Assembly (NCBI GenBank): GCA_944391745.1
Contig: CALXUS010000002.1
Location: forward strand, 62,001 to 126,000
DNA: 64,000 bases
Source of the DNA: an uncultured Clostridia bacterium
GTDB taxonomy: Bacteria > Bacillota > Clostridia > TANB77 > CAG-508
Direction of reading: 5' to 3'
Position numbers and translations under genes: made by a program. This document shows positions 46,888-56,051 of this stretch, piece after piece. Under the pieces are notes generated by a model that was not told where the DNA came from, ran no database searches, and worked only from the letters and a program-made list of their open reading frames with translations. Position 1 is the first letter of the stretch. Every line of letters begins with the position of its first letter.

Positions 46888-48083
46888 TGGAAATAGAAAA
46901 AAATAAAGAAAAGTATTCAAAAAAATATATTTTTTATATTTTAATACTGTATTTAATGACTTTTCAGAATTTAATACAAAATTATATATCGATATTTCAG
47001 TATATTGATGAAATTATAGCATTATTTGGTGTTGGTTTAGTTGTATATAAAATTATAAAAAATAACTTAAAGTTATATAAAAGTGATTTTATAATTTTAT
47101 CTTGTTTGTTAATATTATTGATAATAGGCTTTATACCTATATTTATATATCATTATCAAAATATTAAGGCCGGAATAATTGATTATTTTCTGATTATTAA
47201 ATTTTTCTTTGCGTATTTATTGAGTAAGATTTTCTTTAATTATGAGGAATTAAATAAAAAATCAAAAATTATATTGAAAAATATTAAAGCAATAGTTATA
47301 ATATTATTCGTTTTTAGTATTGCTAATTATTTAATGGATTTATTTCCGAGTGAAGTAAGATTTGGCATAAAGACTAATCAGTTATTTTATGAACATCCAA
47401 CATATTTAGTAGCCATTTGCATCTTTTTATTTTCTAATTATGTTATGTTTTCAAAAAAAATATTGGATGTGTTTAATTTTATTTTGTTAATAATTATGAT
47501 TACAACATTAAGAGTTAAAGCCATTGGTATAGTAGTTGTTACTCTTTTTCTAATGATATACGTTGCAAAAAGAAACAAAAAAATCTTACTTGGAAAACTT
47601 ATTGTTATAGGGGTAATATGTGTAATAATAGCCTATCCTCAAATAAAATACTATTTTATAGAATTAGATGATAATGCTAGAAAAGCCTTGTTAGAAACAT
47701 CTATTGAAATAGCTAATGATTATTTTCCATTAGGAACAGGTTTTGGGACTTTTGGCTCTTTTGAATCAGCAGAATCCTATTCTAAAGTTTATGAATTATA
47801 TGAAATTAATAATGTATGGGGACTTCAAAAGGGAAATGCTTTTTTTGTGTCAGATAGTTTTTGGCCAATGATATTAGGTCAGTTTGGATATATGGGATGC
47901 CTTATATATTGTATTTGTTTAATTGTTATTTTTGGAAAAGTGCAAGGAGAATATAATAAAAAAGGAAAGTTTGTCTATTTGGGAAAATTAATTTGTATAG
48001 CATATTTAATTATATCGAGTACTTCTGAATCTGCATTTGTGAATCCAATAGCTATTCCTCTAGCAATAGTTTTAGGAATGTAG
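46887..48083 (+). CDS. O-antigen ligase/polymerase-type membrane protein (Wzy-like)
   Basis: The 398-residue protein has about 10-12 hydrophobic helices. A larger extracellular loop at about 262-325 (GTGFGTFGSFESAESYSK, LQKGNAFFVSDSFWPMILGQ) is typical of Wzy/WaaL polymerases. The end (TSESAFVNPIAIPLAIVLGM) matches the family C-terminus, so it looks complete. It would polymerise the second polymer. The ATG overlaps the preceding stop. A non-coding stretch with a possible gene remnant follows. Confidence 0.85.
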   Translation: MEIEKNKEKYSKKYIFYILILYLMTFQNLIQNYISIFQYIDEIIALFGVGLVVYKIIKNNLKLYKSDFIILSCLLILLIIGFIPIFIYHYQNIKAGIIDYFLIIKFFFAYLLSKIFFNYEELNKKSKIILKNIKAIVIILFVFSIANYLMDLFPSEVRFGIKTNQLFYEHPTYLVAICIFLFSNYVMFSKKILDVFNFILLIIMITTLRVKAIGIVVVTLFLMIYVAKRNKKILLGKLIVIGVICVIIAYPQIKYYFIELDDNARKALLETSIEIANDYFPLGTGFGTFGSFESAESYSKVYELYEINNVWGLQKGNAFFVSDSFWPMILGQFGYMGCLIYCICLIVIFGKVQGEYNKKGKFVYLGKLICIAYLIISSTSESAFVNPIAIPLAIVLGM

Positions 48084-48642
48084 GGAAGTAGTATTAATAA
48101 AAAAATATAAATATCAAGGCTATTTATAAATGAAAAAATATAGATTAGTATTTGAAAAAAGTATTAAATGTATATTATTTTTTAGACTTAGGCGATATAA
48201 TAGTTTCAACTTTTTATGAGAGATTCAAGTACTATAAATTAAAATTTGATATTACTATAGGTTAAATAAAATTTATTATTTGCGATAAGTAAGTAGAAAA
48301 ATAAAAAGAGAAGAATTATTTTTACAAAAAACCTTATTTACTAAACAATTATTGGTTTTGCTGAAACAGGAAAATATGTAATAGAGTAATAATTTCTTTG
48401 GGTTGCTAATTTAGTAACGAACGATAACTATATAATTTTTTACTGCTGATAGAAACTTAAATTATACAGTGATTTAAATATATAGTAATAGTGGACTTAC
48501 CTTTGATATTCTTAGTCTCAATATATATTTAGTTAGATGATACTCAATACAATAAGTGCAAAAAATTTTTTTGTATTAATTAATATAAAATCTGTTTGAC
48601 TTTTGTTAATGTTTTAAAAATTAAAATTATAAGGAGATTAAA
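48084..48642. other. 559-base gap within operon 2
   Basis: This AT-rich gap holds the possible gene remnant (48130-48265). A short frame near 48349-48390 reads TIIGFAETGKYVIE before stops, and I could not assign it. A TTGACT lies at 48596 without a good -10. No terminator or tRNA was seen. The gap looks like decayed or rearranged DNA between the core genes and the variable glycosyltransferase block. Confidence 0.5.
48130..48265 (+). pseudogene. Possible remnant of a serine acetyltransferase-like gene
   Basis: An ATG at 48130 reads 29 residues (MKKYRLVFEKSIKCILFFRL start) to a TGA. Shifting one frame at about 48212 continues FYERFKYYKLKFDITIG to a stop at 48263. The order 'FFRLxRY ... KLxFDIxIG' recalls the start of capsule-locus serine acetyltransferases, but the hexapeptide part is missing. 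No RBS is visible. The link is weak and rests on a short pattern. Confidence 0.25.
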
Positions 48643-49605
48643 ATGAATGAGTTAATAAGTATAATTATACCAGTGTATAATACAGAAAAATATCTAAAAA
48701 AATGTTTAGATTCCGTTATATCACAATCATATACTAATATAGAGATTATTATAGTAAATGATGGTTCAACTGATAATAGCTATGAAATCTGTCAAGAATA
48801 CAAAAAAAAAGATAAAAGAATTAAAGTTATTGATAAGTCAAATGGGGGGTTATCTGATGCTAGAAACGTTGGAATAAAAAATTCTAAAGGAAAATTTTTA
48901 GGATTTGTAGACAGTGACGATTTTATAGAAAAGGATATGTATGGAATCTTATATTCGGAAATAAAAAAAACAAAAGCTAATATAGCATGTTGTGAGATGA
49001 CAAAAAAGAATGTAATAAAGAATAATAGGAAAATTGAAAAAAAAATATTAAAAAGAAATGAAGCTATACATGAACTATTATCTGATAAAAAAATCAATAA
49101 TTATGTTTGCAATAAATTGTTTAGTAGGGAGTTGTTCACTGATATTAAATTTCCTTTGAATAGAAAGTTTGAAGATTTGGCAACTACTCATTTATTGATA
49201 GATAAATCGGACCTAATTGTTTATATTAATTATATAGGATATCATTATATTCAAAGAGAAGGAAGTATCACTAAAAGTTATAGCGAAAAATATTTAGAGG
49301 ACTATACGTGGGCAATTCAAAAGTTTGTTAAAGATGTTTTGGAAAAACATTCTGATTTTCAAAAAGAAATAGAATTAATGTATACTAAAGGAATCGTAAA
49401 TGTATTTTCGGCTTGTACCAAAGCACGTTTGTATGAATATTATAATCAGGAAAATATGAACAATCTGTATAAAGAATTTCGTAAACTTTGTAAAAAAAAT
49501 GGAGTATTTGTATCTACTAGTAATCTTGATATTAAACATAAGTTATTTGCCATATTACTATTATTAAACAAAAAAATGGCTTATAAAGTGGGTGCTAACA
49601 TATAA
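48643..49605 (+). CDS. GT2 family glycosyltransferase
   Basis: A 320-residue GT-A enzyme with ISIIIPVYNTEKYLKKCLDS, VNDGSTDNS, NGGLSDARNVGIKNSKG and GFVDSDDFIEKDMYG. The C-terminal half is variable and Lys-rich without helices. AAGGAG precedes the ATG. It heads a block of glycosyltransferases behind a degraded gap. Confidence 0.93.
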   Translation: MNELISIIIPVYNTEKYLKKCLDSVISQSYTNIEIIIVNDGSTDNSYEICQEYKKKDKRIKVIDKSNGGLSDARNVGIKNSKGKFLGFVDSDDFIEKDMYGILYSEIKKTKANIACCEMTKKNVIKNNRKIEKKILKRNEAIHELLSDKKINNYVCNKLFSRELFTDIKFPLNRKFEDLATTHLLIDKSDLIVYINYIGYHYIQREGSITKSYSEKYLEDYTWAIQKFVKDVLEKHSDFQKEIELMYTKGIVNVFSACTKARLYEYYNQENMNNLYKEFRKLCKKNGVFVSTSNLDIKHKLFAILLLLNKKMAYKVGANI

Positions 49606-49630
49606 ATGATAAAATAAAGGAGAATTTAAA

Positions 49631-50632
49631 GTGAATAATTTAATTTTATCTATTATAATCCCAGTATATAATACAGAAAATTATATAGAACAATGTCTAA
49701 ATTCTATATTATGTCAAAAAGTAGAAAACTATGAAATTATCTGCATAAATGATGGATCAACGGATAGGAGTGAAGAAAAAGTAAAAAAAATACAAAATCA
49801 GCATAAAGATAAGATTAAGTATTTTTGCAAAGAAAATTCAGGAGTTAGTGAAACTAGAAATTTTGGATTAAAAATGGCAAAAGGAAAGTATATTTGGTTT
49901 GTAGATTCTGATGATTATATAGAAAAAGATAAACTAAAAGAAGTTTTTGATTCACTAATATCAGAAAAAAAGGATATTTTTATGCTAGGGTACAATTATG
50001 TAAATGAAAATGGAAAGGTCATAAAAAGAGTTAAACCCTATGATGATAAAAATAGATATGACGAGATTCTAAAAAACGGAAGGTTTAATAATGTATGGCA
50101 GTTGATTATATTAAAAGATTTTATTATAAACAATAATATAAAATTTAATTCTCATTATATAATTGCAGAGGATATGTTGTTTAATCTGGAAATGATAACT
50201 AAAAATCCTTCTATTGAATTTCTTAATAACTATATATATAATTATAGAGATAATAATGATAGTATTATGAATAATGTCTCTGAAAATAAGGTTTATAAAA
50301 AAATTGAAGATGTTATAAGTGCTTATTATAGATATTTTAATTATTTAAAAATATGGAATAAGGATGATAAGGTTAATAGAAATTTGGTTAGTATAAAATT
50401 TTTTAACATGCTAAATTCAGAAATGAAAAATATTGTAAAGCTGAATAAAAGTAAAAATGAAAAAATAGAAATAATTAAAAAATATTTAAATGAAAAAGAA
50501 GTAAAATTTGCTAAGAATAATCTTACGAAAAATAGTAAGCTAAACATTGAGTCTAAGCTATTAGTAAATTATCATATATATAGTTATTATTATTTGAGAA
50601 AAGTAAAAGACCAATTAAGGAAATTAATCTAA
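49631..50632 (+). CDS. GT2 family glycosyltransferase (GTG start)
   Basis: A 333-residue GT-A enzyme with LSIIIPVYNTENYIEQCLNS, INDGSTDRSEE, NSGVSETRNFGLKMAKGK and WFVDSDDYIEKD. The SETRN variant replaces the common SDARN. The start is GTG with AAAGGAG upstream. Composition is even more AT-rich than in operon 1, hinting at separate acquisition. Confidence 0.92.
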   Translation: MNNLILSIIIPVYNTENYIEQCLNSILCQKVENYEIICINDGSTDRSEEKVKKIQNQHKDKIKYFCKENSGVSETRNFGLKMAKGKYIWFVDSDDYIEKDKLKEVFDSLISEKKDIFMLGYNYVNENGKVIKRVKPYDDKNRYDEILKNGRFNNVWQLIILKDFIINNNIKFNSHYIIAEDMLFNLEMITKNPSIEFLNNYIYNYRDNNDSIMNNVSENKVYKKIEDVISAYYRYFNYLKIWNKDDKVNRNLVSIKFFNMLNSEMKNIVKLNKSKNEKIEIIKKYLNEKEVKFAKNNLTKNSKLNIESKLLVNYHIYSYYYLRKVKDQLRKLI

Positions 50633-51103
50633 TCAATTTTATTTATATTGATTAAAAAATTAAATTAAATATTAAAAAATTGTTGTTTCTCATTTGTTTA
50701 TAAAGCTAAAAGTATATATTGGTTAGTTGTTTTTATATTGAAGATATTCTAGATAGTTTAATTTTTTTTATAAATATTCTTATGCTCAATTAAAAAAAAT
50801 ATTAATAAAAAGAAAATAATAAACGTTCCTGTAAATATAAATTAAATTAATTAGTAGATGGAAAAATCTTCGATAAAAGTCAAGCATAAAAAATTGTAAA
50901 TAATAAAAATGGTCTTTGAATAAATTTATATAATATTTTTGTGATTAATTTTTTTTTGAAAAGGTCAGTATAAAAAAATAAATTAATTTGAAATGTAATA
51001 GAAATGTAATCTATAAATAATATTTTTGAAATAAAATTAATAAAATGGCATGCTATAATAATATATTATAGGATGCTATTTTATTAATAAAGAGGGAAGA
51101 ATA
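50633..51103. other. 471-base very AT-rich gap
   Basis: No ORF of note, tRNA or clear terminator was seen. The right end carries the promoter and inverted repeat for the beta-helix gene (51048-51076). The rest shows nothing I can assign. Confidence 0.6.
51048..51076 (+). promoter_or_regulatory. Extended -10 inside a perfect operator-like palindrome
   Basis: TGCTATAAT (51051-51059) is an extended -10. It lies within an inverted repeat, GCAT-g-CTATAATA, a three-base centre, then TATTATAG-g-ATGC, spanning 51048-51076 with one central mismatch pair. A protein bound here would cover the -10 and start site, as a repressor does. Confidence 0.5.
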
Positions 51104-53761
51104 ATGAGACCTAGAAAAAGAAAAAAGATAGTACTTATTTTAATAATATTATTTACTTTGTTCATTATAGCTACCATAATAGTAGGACTATACTCAGAAA
51201 ATAATATATATATATCACTTATTAAAAAAGTGACTGAGATGGAAAATTATAGTTCATTTAGCGGAAAAACATATTATATTTCTGTTTCGGGAAGTTCAAG
51301 TGATGGTACAGATATTAATAATCCAATGTCTCTTTCTGTTGCAAAATTAAAAACATATAATTCGGGCGACAAGATACTTTTAAAAAAAGGTGATATATTT
51401 TATGATAATTTAAATTTTAATATTAATGCTATGAAATCTAAACCGGTGTTGATTAGTTCTTATGGTCAAGGAGAAAATCCTATTATTAGTAATGCTAAGG
51501 TCATTTATGAAGCCAATGTTTGGGAAAAATATAATAACGATATTTATAGAGTAGATTTAACTGATACAAGTAATTTCTCGGGATTAAAACAAACAAATGA
51601 CGATTCATGCAACGTTGGCTTCGTTTATGTTGATGATAATAAAATTTATGGTAATAGAAAAAAAAGTTTAAATGAATTAACCAATATATATGATTTTTAT
51701 TGCGATGGAGTATATTTTTATATAAAGATTAATGATAATCCGTATAATGTATTAGGAAAAATTAGCTTATCTACTAAGGGAGATCTTTTGTCCGTTTCAA
51801 ATAACACAGTAATTTCAAATATTACTTTTGAATTTTCGAGTTCACATGCAATTGTAAAAAAGGATTATCCATTATGTAATGTAAATATTAATAACTGTAT
51901 TTTTAATAATATTGGTGGAGGATATCAAAATGGAAATTCTGATACAAATGCTATTAGATATGGTAATGCAATAGAACTATGGTTAGGTAGTTCAAATATT
52001 ACTATAGAAAATAACTTAATAAGAAATGTTTACGATGCAGGAGTTACGTTACAAGGTGATGATGAAAAATGGGAAGATATAGTTATAAGGAATAATATAA
52101 TTATTGAAACGTGCTACTCTTTCGAATTATGGGGTTCTGGAAAATCAAATGGAATGAAAAATGTTGATATATATAATAATATTTCTATAAATCAAGGCAA
52201 AGGATGGGGACAAAAAGTTAGGGATAATCAATATAATAGTGCAAATTATGTATTCTATTCATTTGGTGAAAATGCAAAAATGGGTATAACTATACATGAT
52301 AATAGATATTATAATTCGGAAAGATTATTTTATGTATATGATTCTATAGCAGATCGTTTTAGTGAAGAAGTTAATGTGGATAAGAATTTTTATTATGTTG
52401 AAGAAAATACTTTTTCTGTAAATGATAATCAAAAGGATATGATTAAGGTTTTAAACGACCAATATAATATAGAAAAAAATTCAATATTTAATTTTATAAA
52501 TTTATCTGAAATTAAAATGATATCAAATCCAGATATATTAAAATCTGATGACTATAACGAAATTAAAGAATACTATGATAATTTTGATAAAAAATATAAT
52601 AGCAAAAAGGCAACTAAGAGTTTGATTGACTCAATCGATGCAGTTATGAACAGTGAAAAATATAAAGAATTATTAAATAACAATTCAATTAATAATTTAT
52701 ATTTATCACTAAGAAATGCGATAAATAATTTAAGTGAATCTATTGACTTAACTACTAAGGATAGTGTATCATATAGTTATGAGTGTCTTTATGATTTAAT
52801 GGAAACTGTATCAAATGAATATTATTCAAATAATTTATCTGAAGATTTAGATGAAACTTACCTAAGAGATTTTATTAAGGATTTAGATAGCTTATCTTCA
52901 GGATATAAAGAAATATATTCATATTTTGTAACAGATGATAATATTGATGTAAGTACCATTAAAAATATATTAAATAATGCTATTGAAAAATATAACAACA
53001 ATCTTGATTTAAATATAGGATATTTAGAAGATATAATTTCTACTGCTAAAAAAATATATAACAATTATTTAACAACAGATAATGTATATGAAAATGTATT
53101 TAATAAAGAAAGAATTACGTATATTACAGATGTTGTTAATAACATATTAGATATACAAATTAATAAATCAGTTGAAAGTGAAAAATCTAAAATTAAAGTA
53201 GAATTTGATAAAGATACTACTCAACCAACAAGTGAAAATATCACAGCGACAATAACTGTTGGTGATGAAACTAAGATTAATAATAATAATGGAAGTAATA
53301 GGTATACATTTTATGAAAATGGAACATTTACATTTGATTTAGAAATTAGAGGAGTAAAGTTTACTCTAGGGGTTACAATTAATAATATTAGCAAGAACTA
53401 TAAAATTGACGATGATTATATTACTAATATTACTAAAAATACTTTAGCTTCAACATTAAAAAATGAACTTAATATTTCTAACTATTCAATCATACGTAAT
53501 GGGCAAGAAATTAATCTTAATACAAATGTAGTTTCAACAGGAGATATACTTACATATAATGATAAAAGTTATACTTTGATAGTTAATGGTGATATTAATA
53601 AAGATGGAAGTTGTGGAATACATGATTTAGTAAGCTTTAGAAAATATTTATTAAAGTACATTACTTATGATGATATAGAATCTATGGCTGCAGATACAAA
53701 TCAAGATAAAGAATTAGATATTAAAGATTTAGTTGGTATAAGAAAAATTATATTAAACTAA
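51104..53761 (+). CDS. Membrane-anchored parallel beta-helix protein with C-terminal dockerin
   Basis: The 885-residue protein has a basic start and one helix (about 6-27, VLILIILFTLFIIATIIV). A right-handed parallel beta-helix region at about 60-440 is typical of polysaccharide lyases and NosD-like proteins (GKTYYISVSGSSSDGT; NITIENNLIRNVYDAGVTLQ; rungs rich in NN and DI). A helical region follows (about 480-690), then an Ig-like segment (about 700-800). The C-terminal dockerin pair is at about 830-885 (DINKDGSCGIHDLVSFRKYL and DTNQDKELDIKDLVGIRKII). Catalysis on the locus's own polymer is possible; no catalytic residue can be fixed. AGAGGGAAG precedes the ATG. Confidence 0.82.
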   Translation: MRPRKRKKIVLILIILFTLFIIATIIVGLYSENNIYISLIKKVTEMENYSSFSGKTYYISVSGSSSDGTDINNPMSLSVAKLKTYNSGDKILLKKGDIFYDNLNFNINAMKSKPVLISSYGQGENPIISNAKVIYEANVWEKYNNDIYRVDLTDTSNFSGLKQTNDDSCNVGFVYVDDNKIYGNRKKSLNELTNIYDFYCDGVYFYIKINDNPYNVLGKISLSTKGDLLSVSNNTVISNITFEFSSSHAIVKKDYPLCNVNINNCIFNNIGGGYQNGNSDTNAIRYGNAIELWLGSSNITIENNLIRNVYDAGVTLQGDDEKWEDIVIRNNIIIETCYSFELWGSGKSNGMKNVDIYNNISINQGKGWGQKVRDNQYNSANYVFYSFGENAKMGITIHDNRYYNSERLFYVYDSIADRFSEEVNVDKNFYYVEENTFSVNDNQKDMIKVLNDQYNIEKNSIFNFINLSEIKMISNPDILKSDDYNEIKEYYDNFDKKYNSKKATKSLIDSIDAVMNSEKYKELLNNNSINNLYLSLRNAINNLSESIDLTTKDSVSYSYECLYDLMETVSNEYYSNNLSEDLDETYLRDFIKDLDSLSSGYKEIYSYFVTDDNIDVSTIKNILNNAIEKYNNNLDLNIGYLEDIISTAKKIYNNYLTTDNVYENVFNKERITYITDVVNNILDIQINKSVESEKSKIKVEFDKDTTQPTSENITATITVGDETKINNNNGSNRYTFYENGTFTFDLEIRGVKFTLGVTINNISKNYKIDDDYITNITKNTLASTLKNELNISNYSIIRNGQEINLNTNVVSTGDILTYNDKSYTLIVNGDINKDGSCGIHDLVSFRKYLLKYITYDDIESMAADTNQDKELDIKDLVGIRKIILN

Positions 53762-53797
53762 GCTGTTGTTATATAAATTAAAAGTTTTATGTTTATG

Positions 53798-53842
53798 AAA
53801 GGAGAGTATGAATAAAATTATAAATCATACGTATTTATTATG
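53798..53842 (+). promoter_or_regulatory. Distant RBS with a hairpin before a GT2 gene
   Basis: AAAGGAG at 53798-53804 is 35 bases from the ATG at 53840. GTATGA (53806-53811) pairs perfectly with TCATAC (53825-53830). One base separates SD and stem, and nine separate stem and ATG. An 11-codon frame (ATG 53808 to TGA 53843) overlaps the true start as ATGA and is the alternative reading, but its ATG is only three bases from the SD. Confidence 0.45.
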
Positions 53843-54826
53843 AAATCAGATGATTTAATATCGATTATAGTTCCTATATATAATGTGAAAAAATATTTAA
53901 ATCAATCAATAGAAAGCATTATAAATCAAACATATAAAAACTTAGAAATTATTTTAGTTGATGATGGATCTAATGATGGATGTTATCAAATTTGTGAAGA
54001 ATTTGGTAAAAAAGACAAAAGAATAAAAATTATACATAAGGAAAATGGTGGATTATCAGATGCTAGAAATGTAGGGATAGATAATTCAAAAGGAAAATAT
54101 TTAGCCTTTGTAGATTCAGATGATTATATTGATTGTAGTTATATTGATAAATTATATACAATATTAAAAGAAAAAAAGGTACATATAGCTCAGTGTGGTT
54201 TTTATAAAGTTGATGAGTTTGGAAACATTATTGATCAAATGAGTAGTTCAAAGTTCGAATGTGTTTCTGGTAGGGATTTTATTATTAATATGATGGAAAA
54301 CAGATGGGAAAATGTTGTAGTTTGGAATAAACTCTATGATAGGAACTTGTTTGACAATATTAGATTTCCTAAAGGAAAAATACATGAAGACGAATTCACA
54401 ACATATAAATTAGTAAATAATAACAGTGTTGCTATACTACCAATATGTTTATATTATTATAGGCAAAATAATTCTGGAATAACGAGAAGTGAATATACAA
54501 TAAAGAGATTAGATAAGCTAAAAGCATTATATGAAAGATATTTATTTTTTAAAGAAAGTAATGATAAATATTTAGAAAATCTATCACTTTTAAGATTGAC
54601 AGAAATTTGTAGATTTATGTATATATATGTATATGGCAATGATGTTAAAGATAAAGAGGAAAGTAAAAAATATATAATAAATATGTATAGAAGAGTTTAT
54701 TTAAAATTGCTTCTAAAAAGAAGAATATCATTAAAAATAAAAATAAAAAGCGTATTATTTGGTGTTTTACCTAATGTTTATTCTAATATAAAAAATACAT
54801 TAAGAGGTGTAAAAGATGCAAAATGA
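53840..54826 (+). CDS. GT2 family glycosyltransferase
   Basis: A 328-residue GT-A enzyme with ISIIVPIYNVKKYLNQSIES, VDDGSNDGCYQ, NGGLSDARNVGIDNSKGK and AFVDSDDYIDCSY. There is no SD close to the ATG (see 53798-53842). It overlaps the PP-loop gene by 11 bases, so the two are probably translated together. Confidence 0.93.
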   Translation: MKSDDLISIIVPIYNVKKYLNQSIESIINQTYKNLEIILVDDGSNDGCYQICEEFGKKDKRIKIIHKENGGLSDARNVGIDNSKGKYLAFVDSDDYIDCSYIDKLYTILKEKKVHIAQCGFYKVDEFGNIIDQMSSSKFECVSGRDFIINMMENRWENVVVWNKLYDRNLFDNIRFPKGKIHEDEFTTYKLVNNNSVAILPICLYYYRQNNSGITRSEYTIKRLDKLKALYERYLFFKESNDKYLENLSLLRLTEICRFMYIYVYGNDVKDKEESKKYIINMYRRVYLKLLLKRRISLKIKIKSVLFGVLPNVYSNIKNTLRGVKDAK

Positions 54827-56048
54827 AATAGTATTAAAAAGAATAATAAAAAAAAACAATACAGTAAGATACATATATGTAGCAAATGGAGAATGGAAAG
54901 AAATTTTTAAAAAAGAATTATCAATTGAATATGATCAAAATATTGAGATCGTACCAGATAGTGTTTTAGTTGTGCCATTTCTTTGTAATATTCTTCCTAT
55001 TAGTTGGATATATGATGCAACAATAAAGGTAAAGGAATGTGATGCCGATTTTTTTAAATCGATAGATGAATTTAAAAATGGATATATTAATATGTATAAA
55101 AGAATAAAATTTTTAGGAAAATTAGATTCAGAAAAATTGGTAAATAATAAAAAAAATAGTCAAAAAGGAGCAATTACTTTTTTTAGTGGCGGCGTAGATG
55201 CTTTTAATACTCTGTTAAACCATATAGATGAAAAACCTTCTTTAGTAACAGTATTAGGTGCTGATGTAGAATTAAACAATGAAGAAGCATGGAAAAATAT
55301 ATTAAATCATATAAAATTGGTTGCTGAAGAGTATAGATTAAATTATAATACTATAAAATCAAATTTTAGAGATTTTATTGATTACAATATAATAAATGAA
55401 TATATATCTAAATTTACTAATGAGGATTGGTGGCATGGTTTTCAACATGGTATAGGAGTTATTAGCTTAGCTGCTCCTATTGCGTTTTTAGAAAAAAAGA
55501 ATATTATTTATTTTGCTTCAACTTTTAGATACGTTGATAAGAATGTTACATGTGCATCACATTATACAATAGACAATTATTTGAAATTTTGTGGGGTAGA
55601 TGTTATTCATGATGGCGCTGAATTCGATAGACAAGAAAAAGTACATAATATTGTAGAATTTTGCAAAAAAAATAAAAAAAAGGTGCACTTAAGGGTTTGT
55701 TGGAAAGAAAAAAATGGAAATAATTGTTGCCAATGTGAGAAATGTTGGAGAACAATTTTTGAGTTAATTGCTGAGAAAGCAAATCCTATTGATTATGGTT
55801 TTGAAATTTCTAAAAATCAATTAAAAAATAGTAAAAGAGTATATTATGAAGAAGTTCCTAAATTTAGGAGGGATAATTATTATAAGCCTACTCAGAGTTT
55901 GATGAAGGAAAATATAAGTATAAAAGATTTGCCAAAAGAACTTAGGTGGTTTTATAAAATAGATATCGATAAATTAGGTTATCATCCTTATTATAAATAT
56001 TATCAAAGAATAAAAAGAAAAATAGGCAGGATATTAAAGGGAGGATAA
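54816..56048 (+). CDS. QueC-like PP-loop protein of unknown function in a polysaccharide operon
   Basis: The 410-residue protein has the N-type ATP pyrophosphatase P-loop FFSGGVDAF at about 122-130. A C-terminal Cys pattern, C295-x8-C304-x2-C307-x2-C310 (in CWKEKNGNNCCQCEKCWRT), resembles the zinc site of QueC. It also has TVLGADVELNNE and an ACASHY-like segment VTCASHYTIDN. Residues 1-115 are unlike QueC. PP-loop enzymes activate a carboxyl or carbonyl with ATP to make amides, nitriles, thio or amidino groups, so it may modify a sugar. I do not recognise a characterised homologue. AGAGG precedes the ATG; the flippase follows at once. Confidence 0.7.
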   Translation: MQNEIVLKRIIKKNNTVRYIYVANGEWKEIFKKELSIEYDQNIEIVPDSVLVVPFLCNILPISWIYDATIKVKECDADFFKSIDEFKNGYINMYKRIKFLGKLDSEKLVNNKKNSQKGAITFFSGGVDAFNTLLNHIDEKPSLVTVLGADVELNNEEAWKNILNHIKLVAEEYRLNYNTIKSNFRDFIDYNIINEYISKFTNEDWWHGFQHGIGVISLAAPIAFLEKKNIIYFASTFRYVDKNVTCASHYTIDNYLKFCGVDVIHDGAEFDRQEKVHNIVEFCKKNKKKVHLRVCWKEKNGNNCCQCEKCWRTIFELIAEKANPIDYGFEISKNQLKNSKRVYYEEVPKFRRDNYYKPTQSLMKENISIKDLPKELRWFYKIDIDKLGYHPYYKYYQRIKRKIGRILKGG

Positions 56049-56051
56049 GAG

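Noticed and set aside
53808..53843. 11-codon leader peptide before the GT2 gene
   Set aside because: The SD is only three bases from its ATG. The hairpin reading with nine bases before the true start matches three other genes. It is kept as an alternative explanation only.
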